Shown here one piece after another: positions 41,655-50,293 of a stretch of 64,000 nucleotides of DNA. A model generated the notes under the pieces. It was not told where the DNA came from. It did no database searches and saw only the letters and a list, made by a program, of their open reading frames with translations. The translations under genes and the position numbers were made by a program. This stretch comes from GCA-020343675 sp964462945 (GTDB lineage Bacteria; Planctomycetota; Phycisphaerae; Sedimentisphaerales; Anaerobacaceae): contig CAYWZW010000005.1 in NCBI GenBank assembly GCA_964462945.1, positions 92,397-156,396 on the forward strand, read 5' to 3'. Numbering within the stretch: position 1 is the stretch's first letter; every line of letters begins with the position of its first letter.

Positions 41655-44543
41655 ATGCGAACTCTTGCAATAACAATCCTGGCCGCGACGTTGGCCGGCG
41701 CGGTCCTGCTCACCCCCGGCCATATTTCCGGGCAAGCGTACTCTGCCGAAGCAGACGTTTCGGGTCCGAAGGCCGGACCCGCCTCCAGCTCACCACCCTC
41801 CGACAAGCCCGGGGCAAGCTCTAAAGCCCAGCCCGTTGAGGTCGTCAAGAATGGTTCAGGCGTTAAGATCAAGCTCAACTTCCAGGATGCGCCGTTGCAG
41901 ACTGTCTTGGAGTATCTGTCCGAAACGGCAGGGTTGAAGGTCGTGTCCGATGAGCCTCTTGTGAACGGTCGCATCACGGTGATCAGCCGCGAGCCGATCT
42001 TGCTGGACGAGGCCGTGTCCTTAATCAACTCGATACTGAAGGAAAAGAGCTTGACCACCGTGCTCACGGGCAAGACTCTCAAGGTGGTCACCCTTCAAAA
42101 CGCCAAGAAAGAGAATATTCCTGTTCTGACCGGCCGGGACCCAGACGCCATCGTGCCCGGCGATGATGTCGTCACCTACGTCGTCCCTGTCAGTCATGTG
42201 ACCGCCTCGGCATTGAAGAACAACTTGCAGACCCTGCTTCCGGAATATGCCGGCCTCGAGGCTAACGAAGACGGCAACGCCCTGATTATTACTGACACCA
42301 CGGCCAATATCAAGCGTCTGATGGAGATCGTCAGAGCATTGGATACTTACATGTCCACCGTCGCGGAAATCAGGGTTTTCCGGCTGATTAACGCGGACGC
42401 CACGAGTGCGGCCAACCTCATCAACAGCATCTTCGAGCAGGAACAGCAGGGCGGCACGCGCAGCCAGCAGGGTGCGCGCGGACCGTTCGAGATGATGATG
42501 CAGATGGGAGCCGGGGAGCCGGGAGGCCGGGGCGGCCCCGCAGGCCGAACCGGAGCTGACACGGGCAGCAGAAGTGGGCAGGACCAAGGCGGCAGCGGCG
42601 TCAACGTTCAGGTGGTGGCGGCCGCCGATACTCGGACCAACTCCGTGGTCGTCAGAGGGCCGGTCGAGGCCCTGGAGATCGTGGCCGGCATGATCACGGC
42701 CCTGGACGACCGGACCGCCACGCTCGCGGGCGTCAGGGTCTTCCAGCTCAGATACGCCGATGCCATGAATGCGGCCGAGATCATCAATCAGCTTTTCGGC
42801 GAAAGTGCCGGCTCCTCCAGCTCACAGCAGGATCGCGGACCCACGTTCTTTATGCGCGGCGGGCCAGGCGGACCGGGCGCCCTAAGCACGCAGCAGCAGG
42901 AAGAAACCAGCAGCACGCTCAAAGTCACTGCCGCCGCAGACAGCCGTACGAACACCGTTGCTGTAACCGGCCCGGACAATATCCTGGAGGTCGTGGCCGA
43001 AGTGATCAAGAATCTGGACTCTCAGATCCCAAACGTGGCGGATGTGAAGGTTTTCCACCTGGAATATGCCGATGCCCAGGACACGGCGGAACTCATCAAC
43101 GAGGTCTTTGGCGAAAGTCGCACCTCGTCGCAGACAACGCGGTCCACCGGCCAGCAGAACCAGCAGGTCTCATTCATGAGGGGCGGACCTGGGGGATTTG
43201 GAGGCCAGCAGCAAACCACCCAGAGCACCGGAGGTATCTCGGATGTAGGAATTATCGCCTCGGCTGACTCACGCACGAACTCCGTAGTTGTTAGTGGTCC
43301 GCCCGAAACGCTGGTGATCATCGCCCAGGTGGTCAAAGAGCTGGACGAAAATCCCGAGCAGGAGCGCCGCATCTTCGTCTATGCGCTCAAGAATGCCAAT
43401 GCGGAGAATCTCATGGACATTCTCAACAACCTTTTCACCGAGATGCAGGCGTTGAATGAGCAGGGTACCAGCAGCCAGACCGGCCAGCAGTTCCAGGGCG
43501 GCCAGAGAGGGGCCGCCGCTGCGATGCCCACGGCATCCAGCTCTACTTCCTCGGAGAGCACTGACATTTCCGAGGAAACCTACTTCCAGGCCGATCCAAA
43601 CACCAACTCCCTGCTTATCATGACCTCGTCGAAGAACTACGAGAAGATCAAGCCCACTATCGACGAGCTGGACAAGCCGGTCGGGCAGGTTCTGATCAAG
43701 GTCCTGTTTGCCGAGGTGACCCACAGCAATACCGTGGATCTGGGCACCGAATTCTCCATGTTGAACCTCCGCAGCGGCGGCGGCAGCACCGAGACTACCC
43801 AACTCTTTGGTAAGCCGACATCGCTGCTCACGGAAGCGGGGTTGAGCAGACCAACGGGTGTGTCTGTACGCACCATCGAGGGGGATCTGGATATCACGTT
43901 GCGCGCCCTGCAGGAGACCGGCAAGTTGAACGTCTTGTCGCGGCCTTACATCCTGACAAGGAACAACCAATTGGCCACGATCACCGTCGGCGAAGAGGTG
44001 CCGATCCCCACCGGCACGACCACGGTTGCCGGTCAGACCCAAACCACCATCGAATACCGCGACGACATTGGAATCGTCTTAGACGTCACGCCCTCAATTA
44101 ACCCTGATGGGCTTGTCAACATGGTTGTGAGTCCGAAGATAACAACCAGGTCGGCCGAGACGGTTCCGATCTCAGAGACCCTCAATGCTCAGGCCTTTGC
44201 CACCCGTTCGGCTCAGACGAGAGTCGCCGTACACGACGGCCAGACCATCGTCATCGGGGGCCTCATCGAGGACCAGATGAAAGATACCATCAAGAAGATT
44301 CCGCTGTTAGGTGACGTGCCCCTCGTGGGTAATCTGTTCAAACGGACCATCAAAGAGAAGACAAAAACGGAACTGCTGATCTTCCTTACCCCGCACGTGG
44401 CCAAGGAAGCCCGCGATTTGACGGCCATATCCGATGCCGAGCGGGCGCGGAGCAACCTGAATTCCGACGGCCCGGATGCCGAACTCTTCAGGAAACACAT
44501 GGAAGCGATGGGCGCCAGTAATAGGGATGCGAACGAGCCCTGA
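41655..44543 (+). CDS. gspD: Type II secretin GspD with extended N-domain array
   Basis: About 962 residues from ATG at 41655 (AAGGAGA eight bases upstream, opening signal peptide MRTLAITILAATLAGAVLL). It forms the outer-membrane channel of the secretion system. An N0-like domain (VKIKLNFQDAPLQTVLEYLSETAG) is followed by five KH-like N-type repeats, recognised by xVFxLxxADAxxxAxLIN and ADxRTNSVVVxGP, where proteobacterial GspD has three. Several repeats carry long Gly/Gln/Ser-rich insertions (FMRGGPGG occurs twice). The C-terminal secretin domain is complete (IKVLFAEVTHSNTVDLGTEF; VGEEVPIPTG; VHDGQTIVIGGLIEDQ; IPLLGDVPLVGNLFK; TELLIFLTPHV). Last gene of the operon. Confidence 0.95.
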   Translation: MRTLAITILAATLAGAVLLTPGHISGQAYSAEADVSGPKAGPASSSPPSDKPGASSKAQPVEVVKNGSGVKIKLNFQDAPLQTVLEYLSETAGLKVVSDEPLVNGRITVISREPILLDEAVSLINSILKEKSLTTVLTGKTLKVVTLQNAKKENIPVLTGRDPDAIVPGDDVVTYVVPVSHVTASALKNNLQTLLPEYAGLEANEDGNALIITDTTANIKRLMEIVRALDTYMSTVAEIRVFRLINADATSAANLINSIFEQEQQGGTRSQQGARGPFEMMMQMGAGEPGGRGGPAGRTGADTGSRSGQDQGGSGVNVQVVAAADTRTNSVVVRGPVEALEIVAGMITALDDRTATLAGVRVFQLRYADAMNAAEIINQLFGESAGSSSSQQDRGPTFFMRGGPGGPGALSTQQQEETSSTLKVTAAADSRTNTVAVTGPDNILEVVAEVIKNLDSQIPNVADVKVFHLEYADAQDTAELINEVFGESRTSSQTTRSTGQQNQQVSFMRGGPGGFGGQQQTTQSTGGISDVGIIASADSRTNSVVVSGPPETLVIIAQVVKELDENPEQERRIFVYALKNANAENLMDILNNLFTEMQALNEQGTSSQTGQQFQGGQRGAAAAMPTASSSTSSESTDISEETYFQADPNTNSLLIMTSSKNYEKIKPTIDELDKPVGQVLIKVLFAEVTHSNTVDLGTEFSMLNLRSGGGSTETTQLFGKPTSLLTEAGLSRPTGVSVRTIEGDLDITLRALQETGKLNVLSRPYILTRNNQLATITVGEEVPIPTGTTTVAGQTQTTIEYRDDIGIVLDVTPSINPDGLVNMVVSPKITTRSAETVPISETLNAQAFATRSAQTRVAVHDGQTIVIGGLIEDQMKDTIKKIPLLGDVPLVGNLFKRTIKEKTKTELLIFLTPHVAKEARDLTAISDAERARSNLNSDGPDAELFRKHMEAMGASNRDANEP

Positions 44544-44696
44544 GCGAGCAGTCATTCCTGGAAATGACATAGGTAAACGTTCGTCCTTGAAAGAGCGAAC
44601 CTGGCTCGTCCACAAGTGAATACGGTCGGTACGCGCCGCGTTCTTTTAACAGGTGTGACCACTGTCTTGCGGTTACAATAACAAGGACTTATGAAA

Positions 44697-44771
44697 TCGG
44701 GGTGACTGGATTCGAACCAGCGGCCTCCTGCTCCCAAAGCAGGCGCTCTATCCAAGCTGAGCTACACCCCG
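44697..44771 (-). tRNA. tRNA-Pro (anticodon TGG)
   Basis: A 75-nt cloverleaf on the minus strand: acceptor stem CGGGGTG / CACCCCG with discriminator A, D-arm TAGCTCAG, anticodon stem CCTGC / GCAGG around loop TTTGGGA (anticodon TGG, Pro) and T-arm GGTTCGAATCC. The 3' CCA is not encoded. Confidence 0.95.
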
Positions 44772-44939
44772 AAAATTCGGTCATGGACCGATTTCGGCGG
44801 CCCCAAGTATCCGGCATATCAAAAATTTAAAATCAAAACTGTGGAGCCGACGCTGTGCGGCGCCGACTTCCTTAATTCTGCACGTTGATGTTTGATTCTT
44901 AGCTTTTGCATCAGAGCGCACGTTTGACGCGCTTTTCCA

Positions 44940-46178
44940 TCACGTGTGATAATCTGCGTTGATACTTACGTATTCAGCGCCTAAATCGCAGCCACAGCAG
45001 AAATCACCGGCCTTGCCCGCCCCCAAATCCACCGTAATGGTGTGCTTTGACTGGGAGATGACCTGGCTTACCTTCCTCGGGTCAAACGTCGCCGGCGCAC
45101 CGTTCTTGAAAACCGTTATCTGGCCGATTTTGCAGGAGAGCTTTGCAGGATTCAATTTCACGCCCACAGAGCCGACGGCACATATGATCCTGCCCCAGTT
45201 GGGATCGCCCCCATGGACGGCGCACTTCACCAGCGGGTAATCAGCGATAGCGCGGGATGCCTTTGCGGCATCGGCCTTTGTAGCTGCGCCTTTGACCACC
45301 ACCTTAAACATCCGCGTCGCGCCTTCGGCATCAAGGGCCATCTGCCCGGCCAGATCTTCGCACAGATCGCCCAGTGCACGGGCGAATTTCCGGTATCGCG
45401 GACACCGGCTTACTATCGGCCGGTTTCCGGCAAGGCCCGAGGCGAGAATGATCGCGGTGTCGTTCGTGCTTTGATGACCGTCAACGGTCAATCTATTCAA
45501 CGAATTATCTATAGCCTCCTTCAAGGCGACCGCCAGCAAAGGTTTGCTGATGGCGGCGTCAGTCGTAACAAAACAAAGCGTGGTCGCCATATTCGGCGCA
45601 ATCATGCCGGCCCCTTTCGCCGTGCCGGCGATCGTCACTTTAGAGCCCGAGATCACCAGTTGCCGGACAGCCTGCTTCGGCCTTGTATCGGTCGTCATGA
45701 TCGCCTTTGCAAAATCCAGGCCTGCTTTAGACGAGACCGAGAGTTTCGCCGATGCACGTGAAATGCCCATGATGATTCTTTGAATCGGCAACTGCTCTCC
45801 GATAATGCCGGTTGAAGCAACCAGGACATTCCACGGCTGGCAATTTGGTCCCCGGGCTGCGTGACCGGCCACGAGTGATGCCGTCCCGGCACACATTCTG
45901 ACGGCATTGTCGAGTCCGAGCTGGCCCGTGCACGCATTGGCGCCGCCGGAGTTAACTACGACCGCTGAGATGCCGGGGCTTCTTATATGTTTTTTGGAGA
46001 TCGCTACCGCTGCCGAGACGATCTTGTTGGTGGTAAAAACTGCCGCCGCCTTTGCACAGGTCGGGCAAACAAGCAGTCCTAAATCGAACTTGCCCGACTT
46101 CTTGATCCCGCAATGCAGCCCCGCGGCCAGGAAGCCCTTTGGTGACGTAATCGTATTGTTCGAAATTGGTGTTTTCAT
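44940..46178 (-). CDS. argJ: Bifunctional ornithine/glutamate N-acetyltransferase ArgJ
   Basis: About 412 residues from ATG at 46178 (MKTPISNNTITSPKGFLAAG). A start at 46184 adds two residues. ArgJ transfers acetyl from N-acetylornithine to glutamate, and in bifunctional forms also from acetyl-CoA, in arginine synthesis. Family motifs are GFLAAGLHCGIKKSGKFDLGL, NSGGANACTG, the autocleavage site KGAGMIAPNMATTLCFVTTDA (nucleophile Thr at the A-T junction) and NRLTVDGHQSTNDT. The C-terminal VHGGDPNWGRI and AEYVSINADYHT are typical. The single precursor should self-cleave into alpha and beta chains. No other arg gene is nearby. Convergent with the tRNA-Pro side. Confidence 0.97.
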   Translation of the reverse strand: MKTPISNNTITSPKGFLAAGLHCGIKKSGKFDLGLLVCPTCAKAAAVFTTNKIVSAAVAISKKHIRSPGISAVVVNSGGANACTGQLGLDNAVRMCAGTASLVAGHAARGPNCQPWNVLVASTGIIGEQLPIQRIIMGISRASAKLSVSSKAGLDFAKAIMTTDTRPKQAVRQLVISGSKVTIAGTAKGAGMIAPNMATTLCFVTTDAAISKPLLAVALKEAIDNSLNRLTVDGHQSTNDTAIILASGLAGNRPIVSRCPRYRKFARALGDLCEDLAGQMALDAEGATRMFKVVVKGAATKADAAKASRAIADYPLVKCAVHGGDPNWGRIICAVGSVGVKLNPAKLSCKIGQITVFKNGAPATFDPRKVSQVISQSKHTITVDLGAGKAGDFCCGCDLGAEYVSINADYHT

Positions 46179-46231
46179 GAGCATCGAGAGTAGCAGAATA
46201 CCCAGTCAGGTTCAAGCAAATTGTGCTGCTT

Positions 46232-46282
46232 GATTCTCGATACTCGATTCTCGATGAGCATCGAGCATCCGGCATCGAGTAT
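46232..46282. repeat. Dispersed hairpin repeat, family A, copy 2
   Basis: An inverted repeat ATACTCGAT / ATCGAGTAT (46240-46282) with internal TCGATGAGCATCGA. Related to 35820-35877. Confidence 0.65.
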
Positions 46283-46457
46283 ATCACGGGCCGAGAATCC
46301 ACACCGCGTCCATCAGGACTCTGCCGAGAAGTTTCATGGCGGACTCAGGGCTTCTTGTTTTTCTTTGTGGTTTTTTGTTTTTCCTGCTGCTTATGTCCGG
46401 CTTTACAGCCGATATCTTAACTATTAGTATAGTCGGGATTAGTATAGGACGTAAAGC

Positions 46458-47441
46458 ATGGACAAACGGGGTCCGGAACTCTCGGTCGTCGTGCCGTTGC
46501 TGGATGAGCAGGACAACATCCGTCGGCTCTACCAGCAGATCTCACAGACCCTGGCCGATGAGCACGGCTATGAAATCATATTCGTTGACGACGGCAGCAG
46601 CGATAACAGCTTTGCCGTATTGAAAGAGCTGCAAAAAGCCGATGCCAAAGTCCGGGTGATTCGCTTCCGCAAGAACTTCGGCCAGACCGCCGCGCTCAGC
46701 GCCGGCTTTACCCACGCCCGAGGAAAGACCATCGTTGCGATTGACGCCGACCTGCAAAACGACCCGGCGGATATTCCCAAAATGGTGGCCAAGCTCGACG
46801 AAGGATTTGATGTTGTGAGCGGGTGGAGAAAAACCAGACACGATAACGCTTTGACCAGGCGCCTGCCTTCCAAAATCGCCAACTGGTTGATCTCCACGAT
46901 TACCGGCGTCAAGCTCCACGATTACGGCTGCACGCTCAAGGCCTATCGGCGCGAGGTTCTGGCTGAAACAAGACTGTATGGCGAGATGCACCGCTTCATC
47001 CCCGCGTTGGCAAGCTGGAGTGGAGCCCAAATCGCAGAAATCGTCGTCAACCACAGGCCGCGAACCGCGGGGGTCGCCAAATACGGGCTGGCACGCACCT
47101 GGAAAGTCCTGCTCGATCTTATCACCGTCAATTTTCTCGGCTCGTTCTCCACCAAGCCCATCTATGTCTTTGGCGGCCTCGGGCTGCTCAGCGCTCTGGG
47201 TTCAGTTGTTTTCGGCCTGACGGTGCTCTACCAGAAATATTTCTCCGTCCACCGCACTGATATGAGCGGGAACCCGCTGCTGGTTCTGACGGCCGTACTC
47301 GTTATCGCCACAATTCAATTCATCCTGATGGGCCTGCTCGCTGAGCTTTTGGTCCGAACGTACCACGAATCGCAGAACCGCCCGACCTACGTCATCAAAG
47401 AAATCCTCGAAGCGCCCGCCACAAAGGAAGTCCAGAAATGA
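46458..47441 (+). CDS. Family 2 glycosyltransferase (polyprenyl-phosphate sugar synthase, ArnC/GtrB/DPM1-like)
   Basis: A 327-residue GT2 enzyme. The GT-A domain has LSVVVPLLDEQDNI, VDDGSSDNS, the metal-binding DADLQNDP and KLHDYGCTLKAYRREVL. Two C-terminal transmembrane helices (VFGGLGLLSALGSVVFGLTVLY and LVLTAVLVIATIQFILMGLLAELLV) are as in GtrB/ArnC. It charges a polyprenyl phosphate with a sugar, to be used by a membrane glycosyltransferase. The next gene, overlapping by 4 bp, encodes exactly such a GT39-like enzyme. It opens an eight-gene glycan operon. Confidence 0.93.
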   Translation: MDKRGPELSVVVPLLDEQDNIRRLYQQISQTLADEHGYEIIFVDDGSSDNSFAVLKELQKADAKVRVIRFRKNFGQTAALSAGFTHARGKTIVAIDADLQNDPADIPKMVAKLDEGFDVVSGWRKTRHDNALTRRLPSKIANWLISTITGVKLHDYGCTLKAYRREVLAETRLYGEMHRFIPALASWSGAQIAEIVVNHRPRTAGVAKYGLARTWKVLLDLITVNFLGSFSTKPIYVFGGLGLLSALGSVVFGLTVLYQKYFSVHRTDMSGNPLLVLTAVLVIATIQFILMGLLAELLVRTYHESQNRPTYVIKEILEAPATKEVQK

Positions 47442-49501
47442 GCAAACCTGCTCGAAAAAGAATACCCGCGCGAAAACCGGCAAGACCACCTAAGGAGAAG
47501 TCAATCTCGCTTCAGAAGCGAGAGAAGATAAAACGTCTGCTTGTCTTTGTTGTCATCGGGATTTTGGCGGCGATTCCGTTTTCAATGGGGAAGTATTTCG
47601 AGTTCAGCTCACCCGATGCGTTCGATGGAGGTTCCTACGCCTACTCGGCCAAACACATACTCTCGGGCGCCCGGATCGGCTACGAGGAGAAGCCGAGCGC
47701 ACAGGCCGGTACGCTCCTGGTCAACATGTTTGGCGTCGCGATGACCGGCTTCAACGAGACCGGGGCGGAGATCCTCCAGACGCTTCTCCAGGCGGCGGCG
47801 CTGATCTTGATGTTTGTTACGGTCCGGCGTCTCTACGGAACAATGGCCGCCGTGGTCAGCGTGAGCGTGGCCTCCATCTATCTCTCGGCGCCGCTGATCG
47901 CCAAGTATGGCAACGTCAAGGAGCAGTTCATGATCGCCTTCATGATCATGGGCATCTGCTTGTTCGTTTTTTATCGGCTCAGCGGCCGATGGGGGTGGGC
48001 CCTGCTGACCGGGGCGGTGCTCATCTGGGGGCCCATGTTCAAGCAGACGGGCGTCTCGGCAATCGGGGCGGTAGGCCTGTTCACACTGGTGCAGCCGGTG
48101 CTGCGCCGCGAGAGCTGGGCGAGGGCCGGCAAGACCGTCCTTCTGCTGGTGGCCGGAGCCGCCATCACGCTGACGCCGATCTGCGCCTGGTACGCGAGCA
48201 TGGGCACGCCGCTGTATTACTGGCCCTATTCGTTCGCTTTCGCGCCGGTGTTCAAGCTCGCCGGCGCCGATCTGGAGAAGGCGGCCGGAACGCCGCAGGC
48301 CAAGGAGCCGGAGCCGCCCGCCTCGGTCCCGGAGGTCAAGAAGGGCGATGACAGCCTTGTTCTGAGACTGCTGCCCGGCTATGTGAGCGACAGTTGGAGG
48401 ATGCTCGGTCCCGAGGAGAGGAAAGAAGCGTTTCGTCGCGTGCTGCGGTACTATGGCCTGCTGATCCTGCCCATCGCGCTGGCCCTTGGCGCGATTCTCG
48501 TGCGGATTGCAGTCCTCCTGCGTGGCCGACGTGTGCGGCCGAACGTGCCGCTCGAGCAGGACACGGGCAGGTTCGTTCCGCTGTTGGCCTTGTGGTGGTT
48601 CTTCGACATGGCCTTCGTCTGGATCAGTCCACACTCGTACGAACAGTACTATCTGCCGCTGACCGCCTCCGGCGCCGTGCTTGGCGGCTATCTCATCGGC
48701 CTGTATTCGCACAAGCTCCGCATGGGCCTCGACAAGACCCGATGGGTCGTCTTCGGCCTGGTGGGCGCGCTCGCCATGATCGTCATGCCGTGGCACATCT
48801 TCTTCGGCATCAGCAAGAGTCCGCACAGCGGCGCCGTGTACCGTGATCCGCGGACCCAACTGCCGGCTCCCACGCGGGGCTACCTCCAGAAATGGCAGGA
48901 GATCGCGCAGAACCCCGAGTACGATTGGATACGCGTCGCTCAGTACATCCGGGAGCATTCGGAGCCGAATGATGCCATCTACGTCTGGGGCTGGGTGCCC
49001 GGCATCTACGTCCAGGCCCAGCGGATGAGTCCCACCCCGAAGGCGTTCGAGGGCATGATGCACACGCTGCCGCCGGCCCAGCTTGCCGAGCGGGTCCGGG
49101 AGATCGTCGCGGCGTTCGAGAAGAGCCCGCCTAAGTTCATTGTGGATACTAAGAAGCGTCATTTTCCATGGAACAGGCCGCCGCTGGAGCTATGGCCCGG
49201 CATAGCGAACGGGCTTGGGCTTCTCGCTAACCCACCAGAAGACAGGGAACAGCTTTGGCTTTTGCTCCTGCGGACCTTCAGCGTCCAGCCCGATGACCTG
49301 GGGAAAGAAGGGTTCCTGCGGCCTGACAGGCCGGACGCGGTCGAAAGGTACGATGCGGCGTTTGAAAAAGCGCTTCGCGGGAGGATTGAACCGGCTGAAG
49401 CGCTGCGCTACAACGCGGTGCGGCCGCTCAGGCAGTACGTGATGAAGAATTATGAGATCGTCGGGGAGTTCGGAGCACACGCGTTGTTCCGGCGCAGGTA
49501 G
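47438..49501 (+). CDS. GT39/ArnT-like membrane glycosyltransferase
   Basis: A 687-residue polytopic protein. After a Lys/Arg-rich cytoplasmic start there are about ten hydrophobic segments, and an acidic pair in the first external loop (FEFSSPDAFDGGSYAYSA), as in PMT/ArnT-type GT-C enzymes that use polyprenyl-phosphate sugars. The C-terminal 200 residues are soluble (YDWIRVAQYIREHSEPNDAIYVWGWVPGIYVQA). It overlaps the GT2 gene by ATGA, so the GT2 probably makes its donor. Oddity: from about 47630 to 49160 the gene is markedly more GC-rich at third positions than its ends and neighbours, and carries a 517-codon antisense open frame as a by-product. Confidence 0.88.
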   Translation: MSKPARKRIPARKPARPPKEKSISLQKREKIKRLLVFVVIGILAAIPFSMGKYFEFSSPDAFDGGSYAYSAKHILSGARIGYEEKPSAQAGTLLVNMFGVAMTGFNETGAEILQTLLQAAALILMFVTVRRLYGTMAAVVSVSVASIYLSAPLIAKYGNVKEQFMIAFMIMGICLFVFYRLSGRWGWALLTGAVLIWGPMFKQTGVSAIGAVGLFTLVQPVLRRESWARAGKTVLLLVAGAAITLTPICAWYASMGTPLYYWPYSFAFAPVFKLAGADLEKAAGTPQAKEPEPPASVPEVKKGDDSLVLRLLPGYVSDSWRMLGPEERKEAFRRVLRYYGLLILPIALALGAILVRIAVLLRGRRVRPNVPLEQDTGRFVPLLALWWFFDMAFVWISPHSYEQYYLPLTASGAVLGGYLIGLYSHKLRMGLDKTRWVVFGLVGALAMIVMPWHIFFGISKSPHSGAVYRDPRTQLPAPTRGYLQKWQEIAQNPEYDWIRVAQYIREHSEPNDAIYVWGWVPGIYVQAQRMSPTPKAFEGMMHTLPPAQLAERVREIVAAFEKSPPKFIVDTKKRHFPWNRPPLELWPGIANGLGLLANPPEDREQLWLLLLRTFSVQPDDLGKEGFLRPDRPDAVERYDAAFEKALRGRIEPAEALRYNAVRPLRQYVMKNYEIVGEFGAHALFRRR

Positions 49502-49504
49502 AGC

Positions 49505-50254
49505 GTGACGCATGGAGGCCTTTCAGCCGTGCCCAGGCTTACGGACGAACAACTGAGACAACAGCAGGCTCTTTACGATGAAGGCTGGCGCAAAGAGTTG
49601 CGGGCGGGCAAGGAAGAACGCGGCAACCTGCAAACAAACCTGGAGTTCCTCGCCCTGACAAACTTGCTCAAGCCCGGTGACAAGATTCTGGAGATCGGCT
49701 GCGGCATCGGCACCGTGGTCTTTGAGCTGAGCAAGCAGGGACATGATGTTAGAGGGATTGATATTTCAGGCGAAGCGATTGCATACGGACGGAAGAAATA
49801 CGGTGACATTCGCCTGGAGGTGCAGGCGGCGGAAATTCTGCCGTACGAAGATAAATCGTTCGACGTTGTGCTGAGCTTTGATCTGTTCGAGCACATTGCG
49901 GGCATAGACCGGCACATAAGCGAAGTCCGGCGGGTCCTTCGCCCCGGCGGCTACTATCTCTTCCAGACGCCAAACAAGTACAGCAATGCTATTTACGAAA
50001 CACTGTGGACAAGGTCACTCCAATGGCGGCGATATCATCCTTCCCTTCATTCGCCGGGGCAACTGAGACGGCGATTGGCCAGACATGGATTCCAAACGCG
50101 ATTGGTCAAGATGAATCCCGTGAATGAGTTCACCCTGAGGAAATTACGGAAGCTCGGGCCAATAGGTTATGTTCTTCGACACGTGAATTTTCGCACGTTG
50201 CCGCTTGTGTTACAGACCAACCTATATGTAATTGCCAACAAAATGACAAGTTAG
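49505..50254 (+). CDS. Class I SAM-dependent methyltransferase
   Basis: A 249-residue UbiE/MT11-type methyltransferase. Motif I is ILEIGCGIGTVVFELSKQGHDVRGIDIS, motif II SFDVVLSFDLFEHIAGIDRHI, then LRPGGYYLFQTPNKYS. The start is GTG at 49505. GTG at 49529, which has GGAGG ten bases upstream, is a good alternative. It has no membrane segment. Within the glycan operon it may methylate a sugar or lipid-linked intermediate, but the substrate cannot be read from sequence. Confidence 0.92.
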   Translation: MTHGGLSAVPRLTDEQLRQQQALYDEGWRKELRAGKEERGNLQTNLEFLALTNLLKPGDKILEIGCGIGTVVFELSKQGHDVRGIDISGEAIAYGRKKYGDIRLEVQAAEILPYEDKSFDVVLSFDLFEHIAGIDRHISEVRRVLRPGGYYLFQTPNKYSNAIYETLWTRSLQWRRYHPSLHSPGQLRRRLARHGFQTRLVKMNPVNEFTLRKLRKLGPIGYVLRHVNFRTLPLVLQTNLYVIANKMTS

Positions 50255-50293
50255 AAATGACAGACTGTACGGCATTACTTTCGTGACGCAGCA

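Noticed and set aside
47609..49162. A 517-codon minus-strand open frame
   Set aside because: It is the antisense of the GT39-like gene, opened by its high GC content. The translation is rich in His, Arg and Gln and matches no fold.
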